Assembly: GCF_028888695.1 (NCBI RefSeq)
Contig: NZ_PNFF01000001.1
Location: 815,501 to 879,500, forward strand
Origin: Bacillus methanolicus
Lineage (GTDB): Bacteria; Bacillota; Bacilli; Bacillales; Cytobacillaceae
Length of the DNA stretch: 64,000 nt
Direction: 5' to 3'
Within the stretch, counting starts at the first letter, position 1, and each line of letters opens with the position of its first letter. Positions 9,235-19,210 of this stretch are shown in pieces. The notes under the pieces were generated by a model. The model was not told the DNA's origin, did no database searches, and saw only the letters and a program-made list of their open reading frames with translations. Made by a program: the position numbers and the translations under genes.

Positions 9235-9957
9235 ATGAAAAAATATGCCCTCATAACCGGAGCGAGCGGCGGAATCGGCAGGGCGATTGCCTGGAAGCTT
9301 GCTGAAGAAGGTTATTCGTTATATTTACATTACAACCGCAATAAGAAAGCGATTTTAGAATTGTTGCAAAAACTGGAAGTTTTTCAAGGGGAATTCATTC
9401 CTATACAAGCCGATCTGTCCCAACTGGACGGCTATAAAAAGATTACTTCAAATGTTTTTACGTTAGATGCCATCATTCATAATAGCGGAATAAGCCAATA
9501 TGGAATGTTAATCGATTTAGACGAAAAAGAAGCCCAAGATTTAATTCAGGTTCATTTAACGACACCGCTGTTGCTGACAAAAGAACTGCTTCCGAAAATG
9601 ACAGCAAAAAAACACGGAAATATTATTGTGATTTCTTCGATTTGGGGGCAAACAGGCGCATCATGTGAAGTCGCATACTCAACGGTTAAAGGCGCACAAA
9701 TTGCTTTTGTAAAGGCTTTAAGTAAAGAAGTTGCCCTAAACGGTATTCGTGTGAATGCAATTGCACCCGGAGCAATCGAAACAGCCATGCTGAATGATTT
9801 TTCCGAAGAGGACTTGCAAGCAATGAAAGAGGATATCCCGCTCGGCCGATTCGGGACTCCAATGGATGTTGCGAACAGTGTTTCTTTTTTGCTTTCCGAT
9901 AAAGCTTCTTATATTACAGGACAGGTTCTGTCTGTAAATGGCGGATGGTATACTTAA
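9235..9957 (+). CDS. ymfI: Short-chain dehydrogenase/reductase YmfI (FabG-like)
   Basis: NAD(P)-dependent oxidoreductase of the classical SDR family, 240 residues. The Rossmann dinucleotide motif TGASGGIGRAIA is at residues 7-18, the NSG element (NNAG position) at about 83-85, the catalytic Ser in VISSIWG near 134 and the YSTVKGA Tyr/Lys pair near 147-151. The C-terminal GRFGTPMDVANSVSFLLSD is usual for FabG-type enzymes. It lies in the conserved ymfF-ymfM segment. Its substrate is not known; a 3-oxoacyl substrate is only suggested by family. Confidence 0.85.
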   Translation: MKKYALITGASGGIGRAIAWKLAEEGYSLYLHYNRNKKAILELLQKLEVFQGEFIPIQADLSQLDGYKKITSNVFTLDAIIHNSGISQYGMLIDLDEKEAQDLIQVHLTTPLLLTKELLPKMTAKKHGNIIVISSIWGQTGASCEVAYSTVKGAQIAFVKALSKEVALNGIRVNAIAPGAIETAMLNDFSEEDLQAMKEDIPLGRFGTPMDVANSVSFLLSDKASYITGQVLSVNGGWYT

Positions 9958-10040
9958 TGACAATCCTTTATCGAACGATGAATATTTTGGACCTCAATCA
10001 AGCAAAATAACCGTGAATAACATATAAGGAGGTTCAAACA

Positions 10041-10298
10041 ATGTCTGTTTTAGATAATTGGCATCAATGGAAAGACTTTTTAGGCGATCGCCTGAATCAG
10101 GCGCAAAATTCCGGAATGAGCAAAGAAGTGGTCAATGATCTTGCATTTCAAATAGGTGATTATCTTGCAAAGCAAGTAGAGCCTAAGAATGAACAAGAAA
10201 AAATTTTGGCGGACCTTTGGTCTGTTGCAAGCCCTGAAGAACAGCATGCGATCGCCAGTATGATGGTGAAGCTTGTTCAAAATGACGGAACCCACTAA
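10041..10298 (+). CDS. ymfJ: DUF3243 protein YmfJ
   Basis: Small soluble protein of 85 residues matching YmfJ of Bacillus by content and position. It begins MSVLDNWHQWKDFLGDRLNQ and is mostly helical with no membrane segment. AAGGAGG lies 9 bases before the ATG. A strong terminator follows at 10316-10343. Function unknown. Confidence 0.85.
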   Translation: MSVLDNWHQWKDFLGDRLNQAQNSGMSKEVVNDLAFQIGDYLAKQVEPKNEQEKILADLWSVASPEEQHAIASMMVKLVQNDGTH

Positions 10299-10315
10299 TA
10301 ACATACCCATTACGC

Positions 10316-10343
10316 AAAAAGAGAGGGAAGCCCTCTCTTTTTT
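10316..10343 (+). terminator. Terminator after ymfJ
   Basis: AAAGAGAGGG / CCCTCTCTTT hairpin with a 4-base loop and a T tract. Confidence 0.85.
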
Positions 10344-10483
10344 ACGTTTCTGTTACAAGTGGTTGAATTTGTTTTTTACGTTTTTGTTTTTCCTTTCATC
10401 TTCAATCAAAATCATTTATTATATAAGCTAGATGAAAAAATGATGGGATTTGTCACTAGCATGCAAGCGAAGGAGGTTTTTTT

Positions 10484-11275
10484 ATGAAAAAAACGGAATG
10501 GTATCTGGAATATGAGATTATAAAAAACCGTCCTGGTCTGCTCGGTGACATTTCATCCCTATTAGGTATGCTCTCCATAAATATTGTTACGATTAATGGG
10601 GTCCATGAAGGGCGCCGCGGGCTACTTATTTTAGCAAAAGATAAAGAACAAATTGAACGGCTAGAGTCTATTTTGAACACAATGGATACAATAAGAGTGA
10701 TAAAACTTCGCGAGCCAAAACTGCGTGACCGTCTTGCCATCCGTCACGGAAGATACATACAAAGAGATGCAGACGATAAAAAGACATTCAGGTTTGTCCG
10801 TGATGAAATTGGTTTACTCGTCGATTTTATGGCAGAATTATTTAAACAGGAAGGCCATAAACTGATTGGAATTCGTGGAATGCCAAGGGTCGGCAAAACG
10901 GAATCAGTTGTAGCATCTAGCGTAAGCGCTAATAAGCGCTGGTTGTTTGTGTCATCGACGCTTCTAAAACAAACGGTCAGAAACCAGCTAATAGAGGACG
11001 AGTATAACGAAAATAATATATTCATTATTGATGGAATTGTTTCAACCCGGCGCGCAAGCGAGCGCCATTGGCAGCTTGTAAGGGAAATTATGCAGCTTCC
11101 TGCTGTAAAAGTAATAGAACATCCTGATATCTTCGTTCAAAATACCGAGTTTTCATTGGATGATTTTGACTATATCATTGAACTTCGAAATGATCCCGAT
11201 GAAGAGATTACGTATGAAATTGTTGATAAGGATCATATATTTTCGGATTCTGATTTCGAAGGTTTTAATTTTTAA
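10484..11275 (+). CDS. ymfK: DUF3388 protein YmfK with N-terminal ACT-like domain
   Basis: A 263-residue protein of the YmfK family. The N-terminal part (about 5-75) looks like an ACT regulatory domain (YEIIKNRPGLLGDISSLLGMLSINIVTING). The rest contains GMPRVGKTESVVASS near 131-145, which resembles a P-loop (GxxxxGKT variant), and VIEHPDIFVQNTEFSLDDFDYIIELR. A nucleotide-binding role is therefore possible but unproven. GAAGGAGG lies 8 bases before the ATG. It precedes ymfM by a short gap and probably shares its transcript. Confidence 0.8.
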   Translation: MKKTEWYLEYEIIKNRPGLLGDISSLLGMLSINIVTINGVHEGRRGLLILAKDKEQIERLESILNTMDTIRVIKLREPKLRDRLAIRHGRYIQRDADDKKTFRFVRDEIGLLVDFMAELFKQEGHKLIGIRGMPRVGKTESVVASSVSANKRWLFVSSTLLKQTVRNQLIEDEYNENNIFIIDGIVSTRRASERHWQLVREIMQLPAVKVIEHPDIFVQNTEFSLDDFDYIIELRNDPDEEITYEIVDKDHIFSDSDFEGFNF

Positions 11276-11296
11276 CAATAATGGAAGGTGTTTTCG

Positions 11297-12199
11297 TTGA
11301 CGGAATTAGGAAACAGACTGAAAGAAGCCAGGGAAGCAAAAGGTTTGAGCCTGGATCAACTGCAAGATTTAACGAAAATTCAGAAGCGATATTTGAAGGG
11401 AATTGAAGAAGGAAATTATTCGATGATGCCCGGCAAGTTCTACGTCCGCGCTTTTATTAAACAATATGCGGAAGCTGTCGGGATTGAACCGGAAGAACTT
11501 TTTGAACAATACAAAAATGAAATTCCTTCTACATATGATAATGAATTGCCTGAACAGCTTTCAAGAGTTCAAAGCAGGAAGAATATTTCCGGGAACAGCT
11601 CAAAAATTTTGGATATGCTCCCGAAAATTTTGATCGGTGTTTTTGTCATCGGTGCAATTGCGCTTATTTGGTATTTCCTTCAATCAAATGCACGGAATGA
11701 AGCGAAAGAACCTGTTCAGGAAAAGAATGTACCTGCTCGTTTTGAACAATCCGCCAATCTTGAAAAAGATGTGGAAGAAAGCGAAAAGACCGAAACTAAA
11801 GAAGAAAAAGAAAAAACAAGTCCTGATGAGACTGAGCCTGTGGAAGAAGAGAAAGCTCAAGAACAGCAAGTTTCAGTAGTGGAAGCAAGTGGCCGAAATA
11901 CAGTATATGAATTGAAAAATGCCGACAAGTTTTTATTGAAAGTTGCTTCTAGGGGCGGAGAGACTTGGGTTAATATTTTGAATGGCAAAGGCCATTCCTT
12001 TTTCCAGGGTACTTTATCAAAAGGAGGAACCGAAAGTCAGACTGTTGATTTTTCCAAAGAACAAGAAGCTGTGATTGTCGTGGGAAATTCAGCAAATACA
12101 GAGATCTATATTAATGATCAAAAAGTTGAGTTTGCCGTTCCGCCTTCTGAATCGGTGCGACAGGATATCACGATTCGGTATGTACCAAAGGCAGAATAG
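11297..12199 (+). CDS. ymfM: RodZ-like cell-shape protein YmfM
   Basis: A 300-residue bitopic membrane protein. An N-terminal RodZ-type helix-turn-helix (TELGNRLKEAREAKG onward, to about residue 70) is followed by a linker, one membrane helix (about 113-133, ILIGVFVIGAIALIWYFL), an acidic Glu/Lys-rich stretch (about 140-190) and a C-terminal DUF4115 domain. RodZ couples the actin-like MreB cytoskeleton to the envelope. I start at TTG 11297, six bases after GGAAGGTG; an in-frame GTG at 11288 lies inside that site. A clear terminator follows. Confidence 0.8.
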   Translation: MTELGNRLKEAREAKGLSLDQLQDLTKIQKRYLKGIEEGNYSMMPGKFYVRAFIKQYAEAVGIEPEELFEQYKNEIPSTYDNELPEQLSRVQSRKNISGNSSKILDMLPKILIGVFVIGAIALIWYFLQSNARNEAKEPVQEKNVPARFEQSANLEKDVEESEKTETKEEKEKTSPDETEPVEEEKAQEQQVSVVEASGRNTVYELKNADKFLLKVASRGGETWVNILNGKGHSFFQGTLSKGGTESQTVDFSKEQEAVIVVGNSANTEIYINDQKVEFAVPPSESVRQDITIRYVPKAE

Positions 12200-12225
12200 T
12201 CATCAATGTTGATGACTATTTTTTC
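12196..12225 (+). terminator. Terminator after ymfM
   Basis: ATAGTCATCA / TGATGACTAT perfect stem with a 4-base loop and a T tract, overlapping the ymfM stop. Confidence 0.85.
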
Positions 12226-12261
12226 CTTTTTGAATTTTCGGACAGTAATGGAGGTCACCTA

Positions 12262-12840
12262 ATGAATTTGCCAAATAAAATAACGATTTCGAGAATCTTT
12301 CTTATCCCCTTGTTTTTAGTTGTTATGCTTGCACAATTTCATTGGGGGGAAATGGAATTCCTTGGGGCTGAAATGCCGGTGACTCATTTTGTCGGTGCTC
12401 TGATTTTTATCGTTGCATCTACAACGGATTGGATCGATGGTTACTATGCCCGTAAATATAAATTGGTTACAAACCTGGGGAAATTTTTGGATCCTCTCGC
12501 TGATAAACTATTAGTGTCATCTGCTTTAATCGTCCTTGTTGATTTAGAAATGGCAGCTTCTTGGATTGTTATCATAATCATTAGCCGCGAGTTTGCTGTT
12601 ACAGGTCTTCGCCTTGTTCTTGCTGGAGAAGGAGAAGTAGTTGCAGCAAATATGCTCGGTAAAATTAAGACATGGACACAAATCATTGCGATTTCAGCTT
12701 TGCTTTTACATAATCCTGTTTTTGAATATGTGAATATCCCATTTGATGACATCGCCCTTTGGGTTGCCATGTTTTTTACGATTTGGTCAGGATGGGATTA
12801 TTTCTACAAAAACAGACAAGTATTTATGAACTCAAAATAA
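12262..12840 (+). CDS. pgsA: CDP-diacylglycerol-glycerol-3-phosphate phosphatidyltransferase
   Basis: Membrane enzyme that makes phosphatidylglycerol phosphate from CDP-diacylglycerol and glycerol 3-phosphate, the committed step of anionic phospholipid synthesis. It has 192 residues with several membrane helices. The CDP-alcohol phosphotransferase motif DG(x)2AR(x)8G(x)3D(x)3D is present as [27 protein letters not shown] at about 56-82, abbreviated here to its key residues D59, G60, A63, R64, G74, D78 and D82. It begins with [18 protein letters not shown], typical for PgsA. GGAGGTCACCT lies before the ATG. Confidence 0.93.
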   Translation: MNLPNKITISRIFLIPLFLVVMLAQFHWGEMEFLGAEMPVTHFVGALIFIVASTTDWIDGYYARKYKLVTNLGKFLDPLADKLLVSSALIVLVDLEMAASWIVIIIISREFAVTGLRLVLAGEGEVVAANMLGKIKTWTQIIAISALLLHNPVFEYVNIPFDDIALWVAMFFTIWSGWDYFYKNRQVFMNSK

Positions 12841-12862
12841 AATGAACAATGGGGGAATCTTT

Positions 12863-14113
12863 ATGAACGCTGAAATAATCGCGGTTGGCTCTGAATTATT
12901 ACTTGGACAAATTGTAAACACAAATGCTCGATTTATATCGAAGCATTTGGCTGATGCCGGAATCAATGTTTTTTACCATGCAGTAGTCGGGGATAACCCC
13001 GGCCGATTGAAATCTGTTCTTGAAACAGCCGAAAAACGCTCTGATATCATTATTTTCACCGGCGGACTGGGTCCGACGAAAGATGATTTAACAAAAGAGA
13101 CGATTGCGGCTCATCTCGGTACAGAACTGGTCTTGGATGATGATGCTCTTCAGTCGATTGAGGAGTTTTATGTAAAAACAGGGATGGAAATGACTGAAAA
13201 CAATCGGAAGCAAGCATTGGTTCTTAAAGGTTCGCAAGTGTTGAAAAACGAACACGGAATGGCACCGGGCATGCTGCTTGACACGGGTAACCGTATTTAT
13301 ATGCTTTTGCCGGGGCCTCCTAAAGAAATGGAGCCGATGTTTACAAAATATGCGCTTCCTGCACTGTTAAGCAAATTGAACATGCAAGAAAAACTTGTAT
13401 CAAGAGTCATTAGGTTTTTTGGACTTAGCGAGGCTCTGATGGAAGCGAAAGTTCAAGATATCATTGATCAGCAAAGCAATCCGACAATTGCTCCGCTCGC
13501 TGCGGAATGGGATGTCACCCTTCGCTTAACGGCAAAACACAGTTCAATTGAAACGGCGTTCCAGCTTATTGATGAAACAGAAAAATTAATCGTAGATCGT
13601 ATAGGAGAGTATAAATACGGATATGACGATACTACTTTGATGAATGAACTTACGAAGGTTTTGAAACAAAATAGCCTGACGATTTCGTGTGCTGAAAGTT
13701 TAACTGGAGGGATGTTTCAACAGGAACTAACTTCTATTCCCGGATCCGTCAACATTCTAAAAGGCGGTGTTGTTTGTTATACCCGGGAGTCGAAAGAGAA
13801 CGTACTCCTCGTTCAAAAAGAAACGATAGATAAAGAAGGAGTCGTCAGTGAAGCTTGTGCGTTTGAGCTAGCAGAAAATGCTGCTAAGATCTTTCAATCC
13901 GATATCGGCATCAGCTTTACTGGAGTGGCCGGTCCGGAAGAATTAGAAGGAAAACCGGTAGGCACTGTTTTCATTGGAATTTCGATTAAGGGCCGCCCAA
14001 CTCTCGTAAAAAAGGTGAATCTTGCCGGAACTAGGGATGCAATCCGTACCCAAACAGTTAAATATGGATGTTTTTTCTTATTGAAATTACTTTCAGAATC
14101 ACAGAGTGCTTGA
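12863..14113 (+). CDS. cinA: CinA (competence/damage-inducible protein, NMN amidohydrolase-like)
   Basis: A 416-residue protein with an N-terminal molybdopterin-binding-like (MoCF) domain, visible as [17 protein letters not shown] at 4-20 and [15 protein letters not shown] near 70. The C-terminal CinA/PncC domain (from about 260) contains [20 protein letters not shown] and [19 protein letters not shown]. The family acts as ADP-ribose pyrophosphatase and NMN deamidase in several bacteria and is linked to competence. ATG 12863 follows GGGGGA; the ATG at 12842 precedes this site and is unlikely. It lies just upstream of recA, the usual arrangement. Confidence 0.9.
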   Translation: MNAEIIAVGSELLLGQIVNTNARFISKHLADAGINVFYHAVVGDNPGRLKSVLETAEKRSDIIIFTGGLGPTKDDLTKETIAAHLGTELVLDDDALQSIEEFYVKTGMEMTENNRKQALVLKGSQVLKNEHGMAPGMLLDTGNRIYMLLPGPPKEMEPMFTKYALPALLSKLNMQEKLVSRVIRFFGLSEALMEAKVQDIIDQQSNPTIAPLAAEWDVTLRLTAKHSSIETAFQLIDETEKLIVDRIGEYKYGYDDTTLMNELTKVLKQNSLTISCAESLTGGMFQQELTSIPGSVNILKGGVVCYTRESKENVLLVQKETIDKEGVVSEACAFELAENAAKIFQSDIGISFTGVAGPEELEGKPVGTVFIGISIKGRPTLVKKVNLAGTRDAIRTQTVKYGCFFLLKLLSESQSA

Positions 14114-14252
14114 TTAAGCATTCTGTTTTTTTGTCATTGTCAATGATCAGATCATTACTAAAAAATCGCAAAAAGAATAGCGTTTTTTCTCAAAAAAGTT
14201 TTTTACTAGACGAAAAGCAGATTGTATGTGTAAAAATAGCTAAAAAAATTAC

Positions 14253-14304
14253 CGAATAGATGTTCGATTTTTATCTAGACAATTATTATAAAAACCGTTA
14301 TAGT
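14253..14304 (+). promoter_or_regulatory. recA promoter with LexA (SOS) box
   Basis: CGAATAGATGTTCG at 14253-14266 fits the Bacillus SOS box CGAACNNNNGTTCG with one mismatch. A sigma-A type promoter follows: TAGACA at 14276-14281, a 17-bp spacer and TATAGT at 14299-14304. LexA repression of recA is established in Bacillus. Confidence 0.8.
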
Positions 14305-14386
14305 AGAGATAGATTTTGAGATGAGACGAACAAGAATAATCCGGTAATAGGAGTTTCTTGCTCGTGAATAAAGGAGGAAATTTTTC

Positions 14387-15427
14387 GTGAGTGACCGTCA
14401 AGCAGCCTTAGAAATGGCGTTGAAGCAAATAGAAAAACAATTTGGTAAAGGCTCAATTATGAAACTAGGAGAGCAAACTGACCGAAGAATTTCAACCGTG
14501 CCCAGCGGTTCGCTTGCACTTGATGCTGCGCTTGGAGTAGGCGGATATCCGCGCGGACGCATTATCGAAATTTACGGGCCTGAGAGTTCAGGTAAAACGA
14601 CCGTTGCCCTGCATGCGATTGCGGAAGTTCAGGCACAAGGCGGACAAGCTGCGTTTATTGATGCGGAGCATGCCCTTGATCCGATATATGCTCAAAAACT
14701 TGGAGTTGATATTGATGAGCTGCTTCTTTCCCAGCCGGATACAGGGGAGCAGGCATTGGAAATCGCTGAAGCGTTAGTAAGAAGCGGGGCTGTTGACATC
14801 ATTGTTATTGATTCTGTTGCTGCGCTTGTTCCAAAAGCGGAGATTGAAGGAGAAATGGGGGATTCTCATGTCGGTCTCCAGGCCCGCCTTATGTCCCAAG
14901 CACTGCGCAAGCTGTCAGGTGCCATTAATAAGTCGAAAACAATTGCAATCTTTATTAACCAAATCCGCGAGAAAGTAGGAGTTATGTTCGGCAACCCGGA
15001 AACCACTCCGGGCGGACGCGCGCTAAAGTTCTATTCTACGATCCGTCTGGAAGTGCGCCGTGCTGAACAATTAAAGCAAGGCAATGACATGGTTGGGAAT
15101 AAAACAAAAATAAAAGTTGTGAAAAATAAAGTAGCTCCTCCATTCCGTACAGCAGAAGTTGATATTATGTACGGGGAAGGTATTTCAAAAGAGGGCGAAA
15201 TCATTGATATGGGTTCCGAATTGGATATTATCCAGAAGAGCGGATCCTGGTATTCGTACAATGATGAGCGCCTAGGTCAGGGCCGCGAGAATGCAAAACA
15301 ATATTTGAAAGAAAATGTGGAACTTCGCAACGAGATCCAGCAAAAAATCAGGGAGCACTTTGGCCTTGATGAAATAAAAACAATAACCGAACCGGAAGAA
15401 CAGGAAGAATTTGACCTGTTGGATTAA
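14387..15427 (+). CDS. recA: Recombinase RecA
   Basis: ATP-dependent strand-exchange protein of homologous recombination and co-protease for LexA self-cleavage, 346 residues. Walker A GPESSGKT is at about 65-72, Walker B as [10 protein letters not shown] near 138-147, and the L2 region includes [22 protein letters not shown] (shown only by its landmarks FINQIREK and GNPETTPGG). The acidic C-tail ends [10 protein letters not shown]. The start is GTG 14387 after AAAGGAGG. SOS control is indicated by the upstream LexA box. A hairpin terminator lies at 15433-15465. Confidence 0.98.
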   Translation: MSDRQAALEMALKQIEKQFGKGSIMKLGEQTDRRISTVPSGSLALDAALGVGGYPRGRIIEIYGPESSGKTTVALHAIAEVQAQGGQAAFIDAEHALDPIYAQKLGVDIDELLLSQPDTGEQALEIAEALVRSGAVDIIVIDSVAALVPKAEIEGEMGDSHVGLQARLMSQALRKLSGAINKSKTIAIFINQIREKVGVMFGNPETTPGGRALKFYSTIRLEVRRAEQLKQGNDMVGNKTKIKVVKNKVAPPFRTAEVDIMYGEGISKEGEIIDMGSELDIIQKSGSWYSYNDERLGQGRENAKQYLKENVELRNEIQQKIREHFGLDEIKTITEPEEQEEFDLLD

Positions 15428-15432
15428 TTTGT

Positions 15433-15465
15433 AAAAGCAAAGCTGTGAAAGCTTTGCTTTTTTTG
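15433..15465 (+). terminator. Terminator of recA
   Basis: AAAAGCAAAGC / GCTTTGCTTTT stem with seven T. Confidence 0.88.
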
Positions 15466-15679
15466 ATAAACTTACAAAGTTTAACAAATAAATATAGATC
15501 CCGCAAGGACAAACCCTTGACAATAAAAATTCACAGCTTTACAATTAGTCTTGTATATTTTTCACTTTTTAAGTCATAAAATGTTTAAAAGCCCTAGCGC
15601 TGTATGTTGATGTTAAAAACAATGTACATGCCGACACTTAAAAAAGTAACAAAAGTTCATAGCAAGAGGAGGTGAAACG

Positions 15680-17239
15680 ATGGAACCCATTACGATCATC
15701 TCCATTTTGCTTGGCCTATTCGTCGGTGCAGTTGTTGGCTATTTCATTCGTAAATCCATTGCTGAAGCAAAGATAACAGGCGCAAAAAATGCAGCTGAAC
15801 AGATCCTGGAAGATGCCAGGCGTCAAGCAGATGCATTAAAGAAAGAAGCTTTGTTGGAGGCAAAGGATGAAATTCACAAGCTTCGTACTGAAGCTGAACG
15901 TGAGGTTAAAGAACGAAGAATTGAACTGCAAAAACAAGAAAACCGTTTACTGCAAAAAGAAGAGAATCTTGATCGGAAGGACGAAACGTTAGACAAACGT
16001 GAAGCCCTTTTAGAAAAGAAAGAGGATTCCCTTAATAAAAGACAACAGCATATTGAAGAGATGGAAAGCAAAGTGGACGAGATGGTACGAGCACAGCAAG
16101 CTGAACTTGAACGTATCTCGAGCTTGACACGGGAAGAGGCAAAATCAATCATTTTGGAACGCGTTGAGAACGAATTGTCTCACGAAATTGCGATGATGAT
16201 AAAAGAAAGCGAAATTCGAGCAAAGGAAGAGGCTGACAAGAAAGCAAAAGAAATCTTGTCACTGGCTATACAAAGATGTGCAGCAGATCATGTCGCTGAG
16301 ACAACTGTATCAGTTGTGAACCTTCCAAATGATGAAATGAAGGGCCGGATTATTGGCCGTGAAGGAAGAAATATCAGAACTCTTGAAACGTTGACTGGTA
16401 TTGACCTTATCATTGATGATACTCCTGAAGCCGTAATATTATCAGGTTTTGACCCTATACGCCGTGAAACAGCTCGTTTAGCATTAGACAAGCTTGTACA
16501 AGACGGACGCATTCACCCTGCACGAATCGAGGAAATGGTAGAAAAAGCCCGGCGTGAGGTGGATGAACATATCCGTGAAATTGGTGAACAAACTACATTT
16601 GATGTCGGTGTTCACGGGCTCCATCCGGATTTAATTAAAATTCTTGGCCGCTTGAAATACCGTACAAGTTACGGCCAAAATGTGTTAAAACATTCAATGG
16701 AAGTTGCTCAGCTTTCAGGACTGCTGGCAGCTGAGCTTGGTGAAGACGAAACTTTAGCACGCCGTGCAGGACTGCTTCATGACATCGGTAAAGCAATTGA
16801 CCATGAAGTAGAAGGAAGCCATGTTGAAATAGGAGTGGAACTTGCAACGAAGTACAAGGAACATCCTGTTGTGATTAACAGTATTGCTTCACACCACGGC
16901 GACACTGAACCTACGTCAATCATTGCTGTTTTAGTGGCAGCCGCTGATGCGTTATCAGCAGCAAGACCTGGAGCACGCAGTGAAACGCTTGAAAACTATA
17001 TTCGACGCCTAGAAAAGCTTGAAGAGATTTCTGAATCATACGAAGGTGTGGAGAAATCATTTGCAGTTCAAGCAGGCCGCGAGGTTCGGATTATGGTTAA
17101 GCCGGAACAAATTGATGATCTTGAAGCTCATCGATTGGCAAGAGACATTCGTAAAAGAATTGAAGAAGAGCTTGATTATCCAGGCCACATAAAAGTTACG
17201 GTGATTCGTGAAACAAGGGCTGTTGAATATGCAAAATAA
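15680..17239 (+). CDS. rny: Ribonuclease Y
   Basis: Membrane-anchored endoribonuclease that starts mRNA decay, 519 residues. The domains in order are an N-terminal membrane helix (about 4-22), a long charged coiled coil (about 30-190), a KH RNA-binding domain (about 205-270, [15 protein letters not shown]) and an HD domain with [10 protein letters not shown] near 366 carrying the metal-binding His-Asp. The membrane segment localises it to the cell periphery. The downstream gene ymdB and the RicA gene ymcA at 23.7 kb are functionally linked: the Ric complex modulates RNase Y activity. A terminator lies at 17238-17262. Confidence 0.97.
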   Translation: MEPITIISILLGLFVGAVVGYFIRKSIAEAKITGAKNAAEQILEDARRQADALKKEALLEAKDEIHKLRTEAEREVKERRIELQKQENRLLQKEENLDRKDETLDKREALLEKKEDSLNKRQQHIEEMESKVDEMVRAQQAELERISSLTREEAKSIILERVENELSHEIAMMIKESEIRAKEEADKKAKEILSLAIQRCAADHVAETTVSVVNLPNDEMKGRIIGREGRNIRTLETLTGIDLIIDDTPEAVILSGFDPIRRETARLALDKLVQDGRIHPARIEEMVEKARREVDEHIREIGEQTTFDVGVHGLHPDLIKILGRLKYRTSYGQNVLKHSMEVAQLSGLLAAELGEDETLARRAGLLHDIGKAIDHEVEGSHVEIGVELATKYKEHPVVINSIASHHGDTEPTSIIAVLVAAADALSAARPGARSETLENYIRRLEKLEEISESYEGVEKSFAVQAGREVRIMVKPEQIDDLEAHRLARDIRKRIEEELDYPGHIKVTVIRETRAVEYAK

Positions 17240-17266
17240 AGCGGTGCAAAATGCACCGCTTTATTT
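17238..17266 (+). terminator. Terminator after rny
   Basis: AAAGCGGTGCA / TGCACCGCTTT stem with a short AAA loop, then a T-rich tract. Confidence 0.8.
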
Positions 17267-17324
17267 TATCTTTAATAATGATACAATATTCTAATCAAAC
17301 ATTTTTATTAGAAAGGGCAAGGGA

Positions 17325-18122
17325 ATGAGAATACTGTTTGTAGGCGATGTTGTCGGGTCGCTTGGAAGAGAAATGGTTAGTGAGTATTTAGGCAAGCTAA
17401 AAGAAAAATATCGTCCAAATTTAACAATTGTAAATGGTGAAAATGCAGCCGGCGGTAAAGGAATTACAGAAAAAATTTACCGTCAATTTTTAGAGTATGG
17501 GGCCCAAGCTGTTACATTAGGTAATCATACATGGCATAATCGGGAAATCTTTGATTTCATCAATGATGCGAAATACATCGTGAGGCCTGCTAATTTTCCT
17601 GATGCAACTCTAGGTACTGGAATTGTTTACTTAAAAGTTAATCAGGAAGAAGTAGCCGTAATAAGTCTTCAAGGCCGCACATTTATGCCTGCAATTGATT
17701 GCCCCTTTATGAAGGCCGATCAATTGATTGAAGAGGCAAAGCGCAGGACACCCATCATTTTTGTCGATTTCCATGCAGAGGCGACAAGCGAAAAACAAGC
17801 GATGGGCTGGTATTTAGACGGAAGGGTATCTGCAGTTGTCGGTACCCATACACATGTCCAGACGGGTGATGAACGGATACTGCCCGGGGGAACTGCTTAT
17901 TTAACCGATGTAGGCATGACAGGCCCTTATGATGAAATTTTAGGTGTAGAAAAAGAAGCGGTAATTAAAAAGTTTCTCACAAGTCTGCCTGTTCGTTTTG
18001 AAGTGCCAAAAAGAGGACGGGTGCAGCTCAATGCAGTCCTAATTGATATAGACAATAAAAATGGCAAAGCTGAAAAGATACAAAGAATTTTAATTAATGA
18101 CGATCATCCGTTTTTTTCTTAA
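17325..18122 (+). CDS. ymdB: Metallophosphoesterase YmdB
   Basis: Calcineurin-like phosphoesterase of the YmdB family, 265 residues, with cAMP phosphodiesterase activity reported in Bacillus and effects on biofilm and motility gene expression. Metal-ligand motifs are visible: LFVGDVVGSLGR (Asp near 7), NGENAAGG near 38, GNHTWHN near 66-72, DFHAEATSEK near 148 and VGTHTHVQTGD near 170-180. ATG 17325 follows AAGGGCAAGGG. It sits directly downstream of rny, the usual arrangement. Confidence 0.92.
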   Translation: MRILFVGDVVGSLGREMVSEYLGKLKEKYRPNLTIVNGENAAGGKGITEKIYRQFLEYGAQAVTLGNHTWHNREIFDFINDAKYIVRPANFPDATLGTGIVYLKVNQEEVAVISLQGRTFMPAIDCPFMKADQLIEEAKRRTPIIFVDFHAEATSEKQAMGWYLDGRVSAVVGTHTHVQTGDERILPGGTAYLTDVGMTGPYDEILGVEKEAVIKKFLTSLPVRFEVPKRGRVQLNAVLIDIDNKNGKAEKIQRILINDDHPFFS

Positions 18123-18423
18123 GTACGTTTGAAAGCGTTGTATTATTTACTTTCTAGTTCCTTGTAAAATAGCTTGTAGATTTCCTTTTTTTGTCCGAGC
18201 CGGAATATGTTAATTAACGGGTGAATATAGTAGCAATGGATAGATATATCCCGTATATACGGCTGATAAAGTTCCCGCGTTATTGACAAAACCAAAATCG
18301 GCTTTTAAAGCCCGAATGATCCTTTCGCCTAAGTGAGAATTAAAAAACTCACAGTATGGCTTGATGAGTATCAATTTTATGGAATAATTTTGCGGGTCGG
18401 GATGAAATAAGGAGGAGCTAGGA
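18123..18423. other. Intergenic region before spoVS
   Basis: No gene is seen. The segment holds two short hairpins, CGGCTTTTAAAGCCCG near 18299 and GTGAG / CTCAC near 18333-18352. ATGGAATAA about 45 bases before spoVS fits the sigma-H -10 consensus RnnGAATww, but no matching -35 is evident. spoVS is a sigma-H gene in B. subtilis, so a promoter here is expected. Confidence 0.35.
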
Positions 18424-18684
18424 ATGGAAATATTAAAAGTTTCAGCAAAGTCTAATCCTAATTCTGTAGCTGGTGCGCTTGCCGGTGTTCTGCGTGAGAG
18501 AGGCGCTGCGGAGATTCAGGCAATAGGTGCGGGTGCATTAAATCAAGCCGTTAAGGCAGTAGCAATTGCAAGAGGATTTGTCGCACCTAGCGGAGTTGAT
18601 TTAATTTGCATCCCCGCATTTACCGATATTCAGATCGACGGCGAAGAACGCACGGCGATAAAATTAATTGTAGAACCTCGGTGA
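18424..18684 (+). CDS. spoVS: Stage V sporulation protein S
   Basis: An 86-residue Alba-like small protein needed for normal septation and coat assembly during sporulation. The whole sequence is typical of the family, including VSAKSNPNSVAGALAGVLRE and the C-terminal IKLIVEPR. AAGGAGGAG lies before the ATG. A single-gene unit closed by a strong hairpin. Confidence 0.97.
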   Translation: MEILKVSAKSNPNSVAGALAGVLRERGAAEIQAIGAGALNQAVKAVAIARGFVAPSGVDLICIPAFTDIQIDGEERTAIKLIVEPR

Positions 18685-18696
18685 AAAATAATTCTG

Positions 18697-18730
18697 CCTG
18701 TTTGCTTAATTTGCAAACAGGTTCTTTTTC
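18697..18730 (+). terminator. Terminator of spoVS
   Basis: CCTGTTTGC / GCAAACAGG stem with a 7-base loop, then TTCTTTTTC. Confidence 0.88.
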
Positions 18731-19210
18731 TGTTGAAAAGGGGCGGAGCTACGCTAACAAAGATAGAAATGGCAACTTACCTTTAGCAAGATACTTATTT
18801 GGTCTTGTAAATATTTAGTGTCTGGCTTCGCTCCACCGCCTTATTATGTTAGTTATCTTTCAAATGAAACCTATTTCCAAGTTAGAGTTAGAAGTAAAAC
18901 TCATTCTTGTTTATTGAAGAAAATTATAGTCATACAAGTTATTAAAATTGTCAATGAAAATACAACTTAAGGAGTATATTTTTAAAAATAAAAAAAAATT
19001 CATATTTTCGTCAATAATTAGCCGGAAAGGGTTGCTTTTTTTACCGCTTAGGTCTAGAATTGAAAGCGTTTAATACCTATCCAAAAATCAAGTCTTAACC
19101 TATTCACGTGGAGAAAGGTTAATTCCCAGTGATTTACTTGGATAAGTGCTGCTCTAATCAAAATAAAATTTTTCTACATATTTTTTTACGTATCTAAAGG
19201 GGTGTAAGTC
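18731..19210. other. Intergenic region before korA
   Basis: I find no convincing gene here. An imperfect inverted pair, GGGGCGGAGC near 18740 and GCTCCACCGCC near 18829, could close a larger hairpin. TGAAAGCGTTTAAT near 19059 resembles a CcpA cre site with changes at the last two positions, which would be compatible with carbon control of korAB. The promoter of korAB is expected in this stretch but I cannot assign it firmly. Confidence 0.3.
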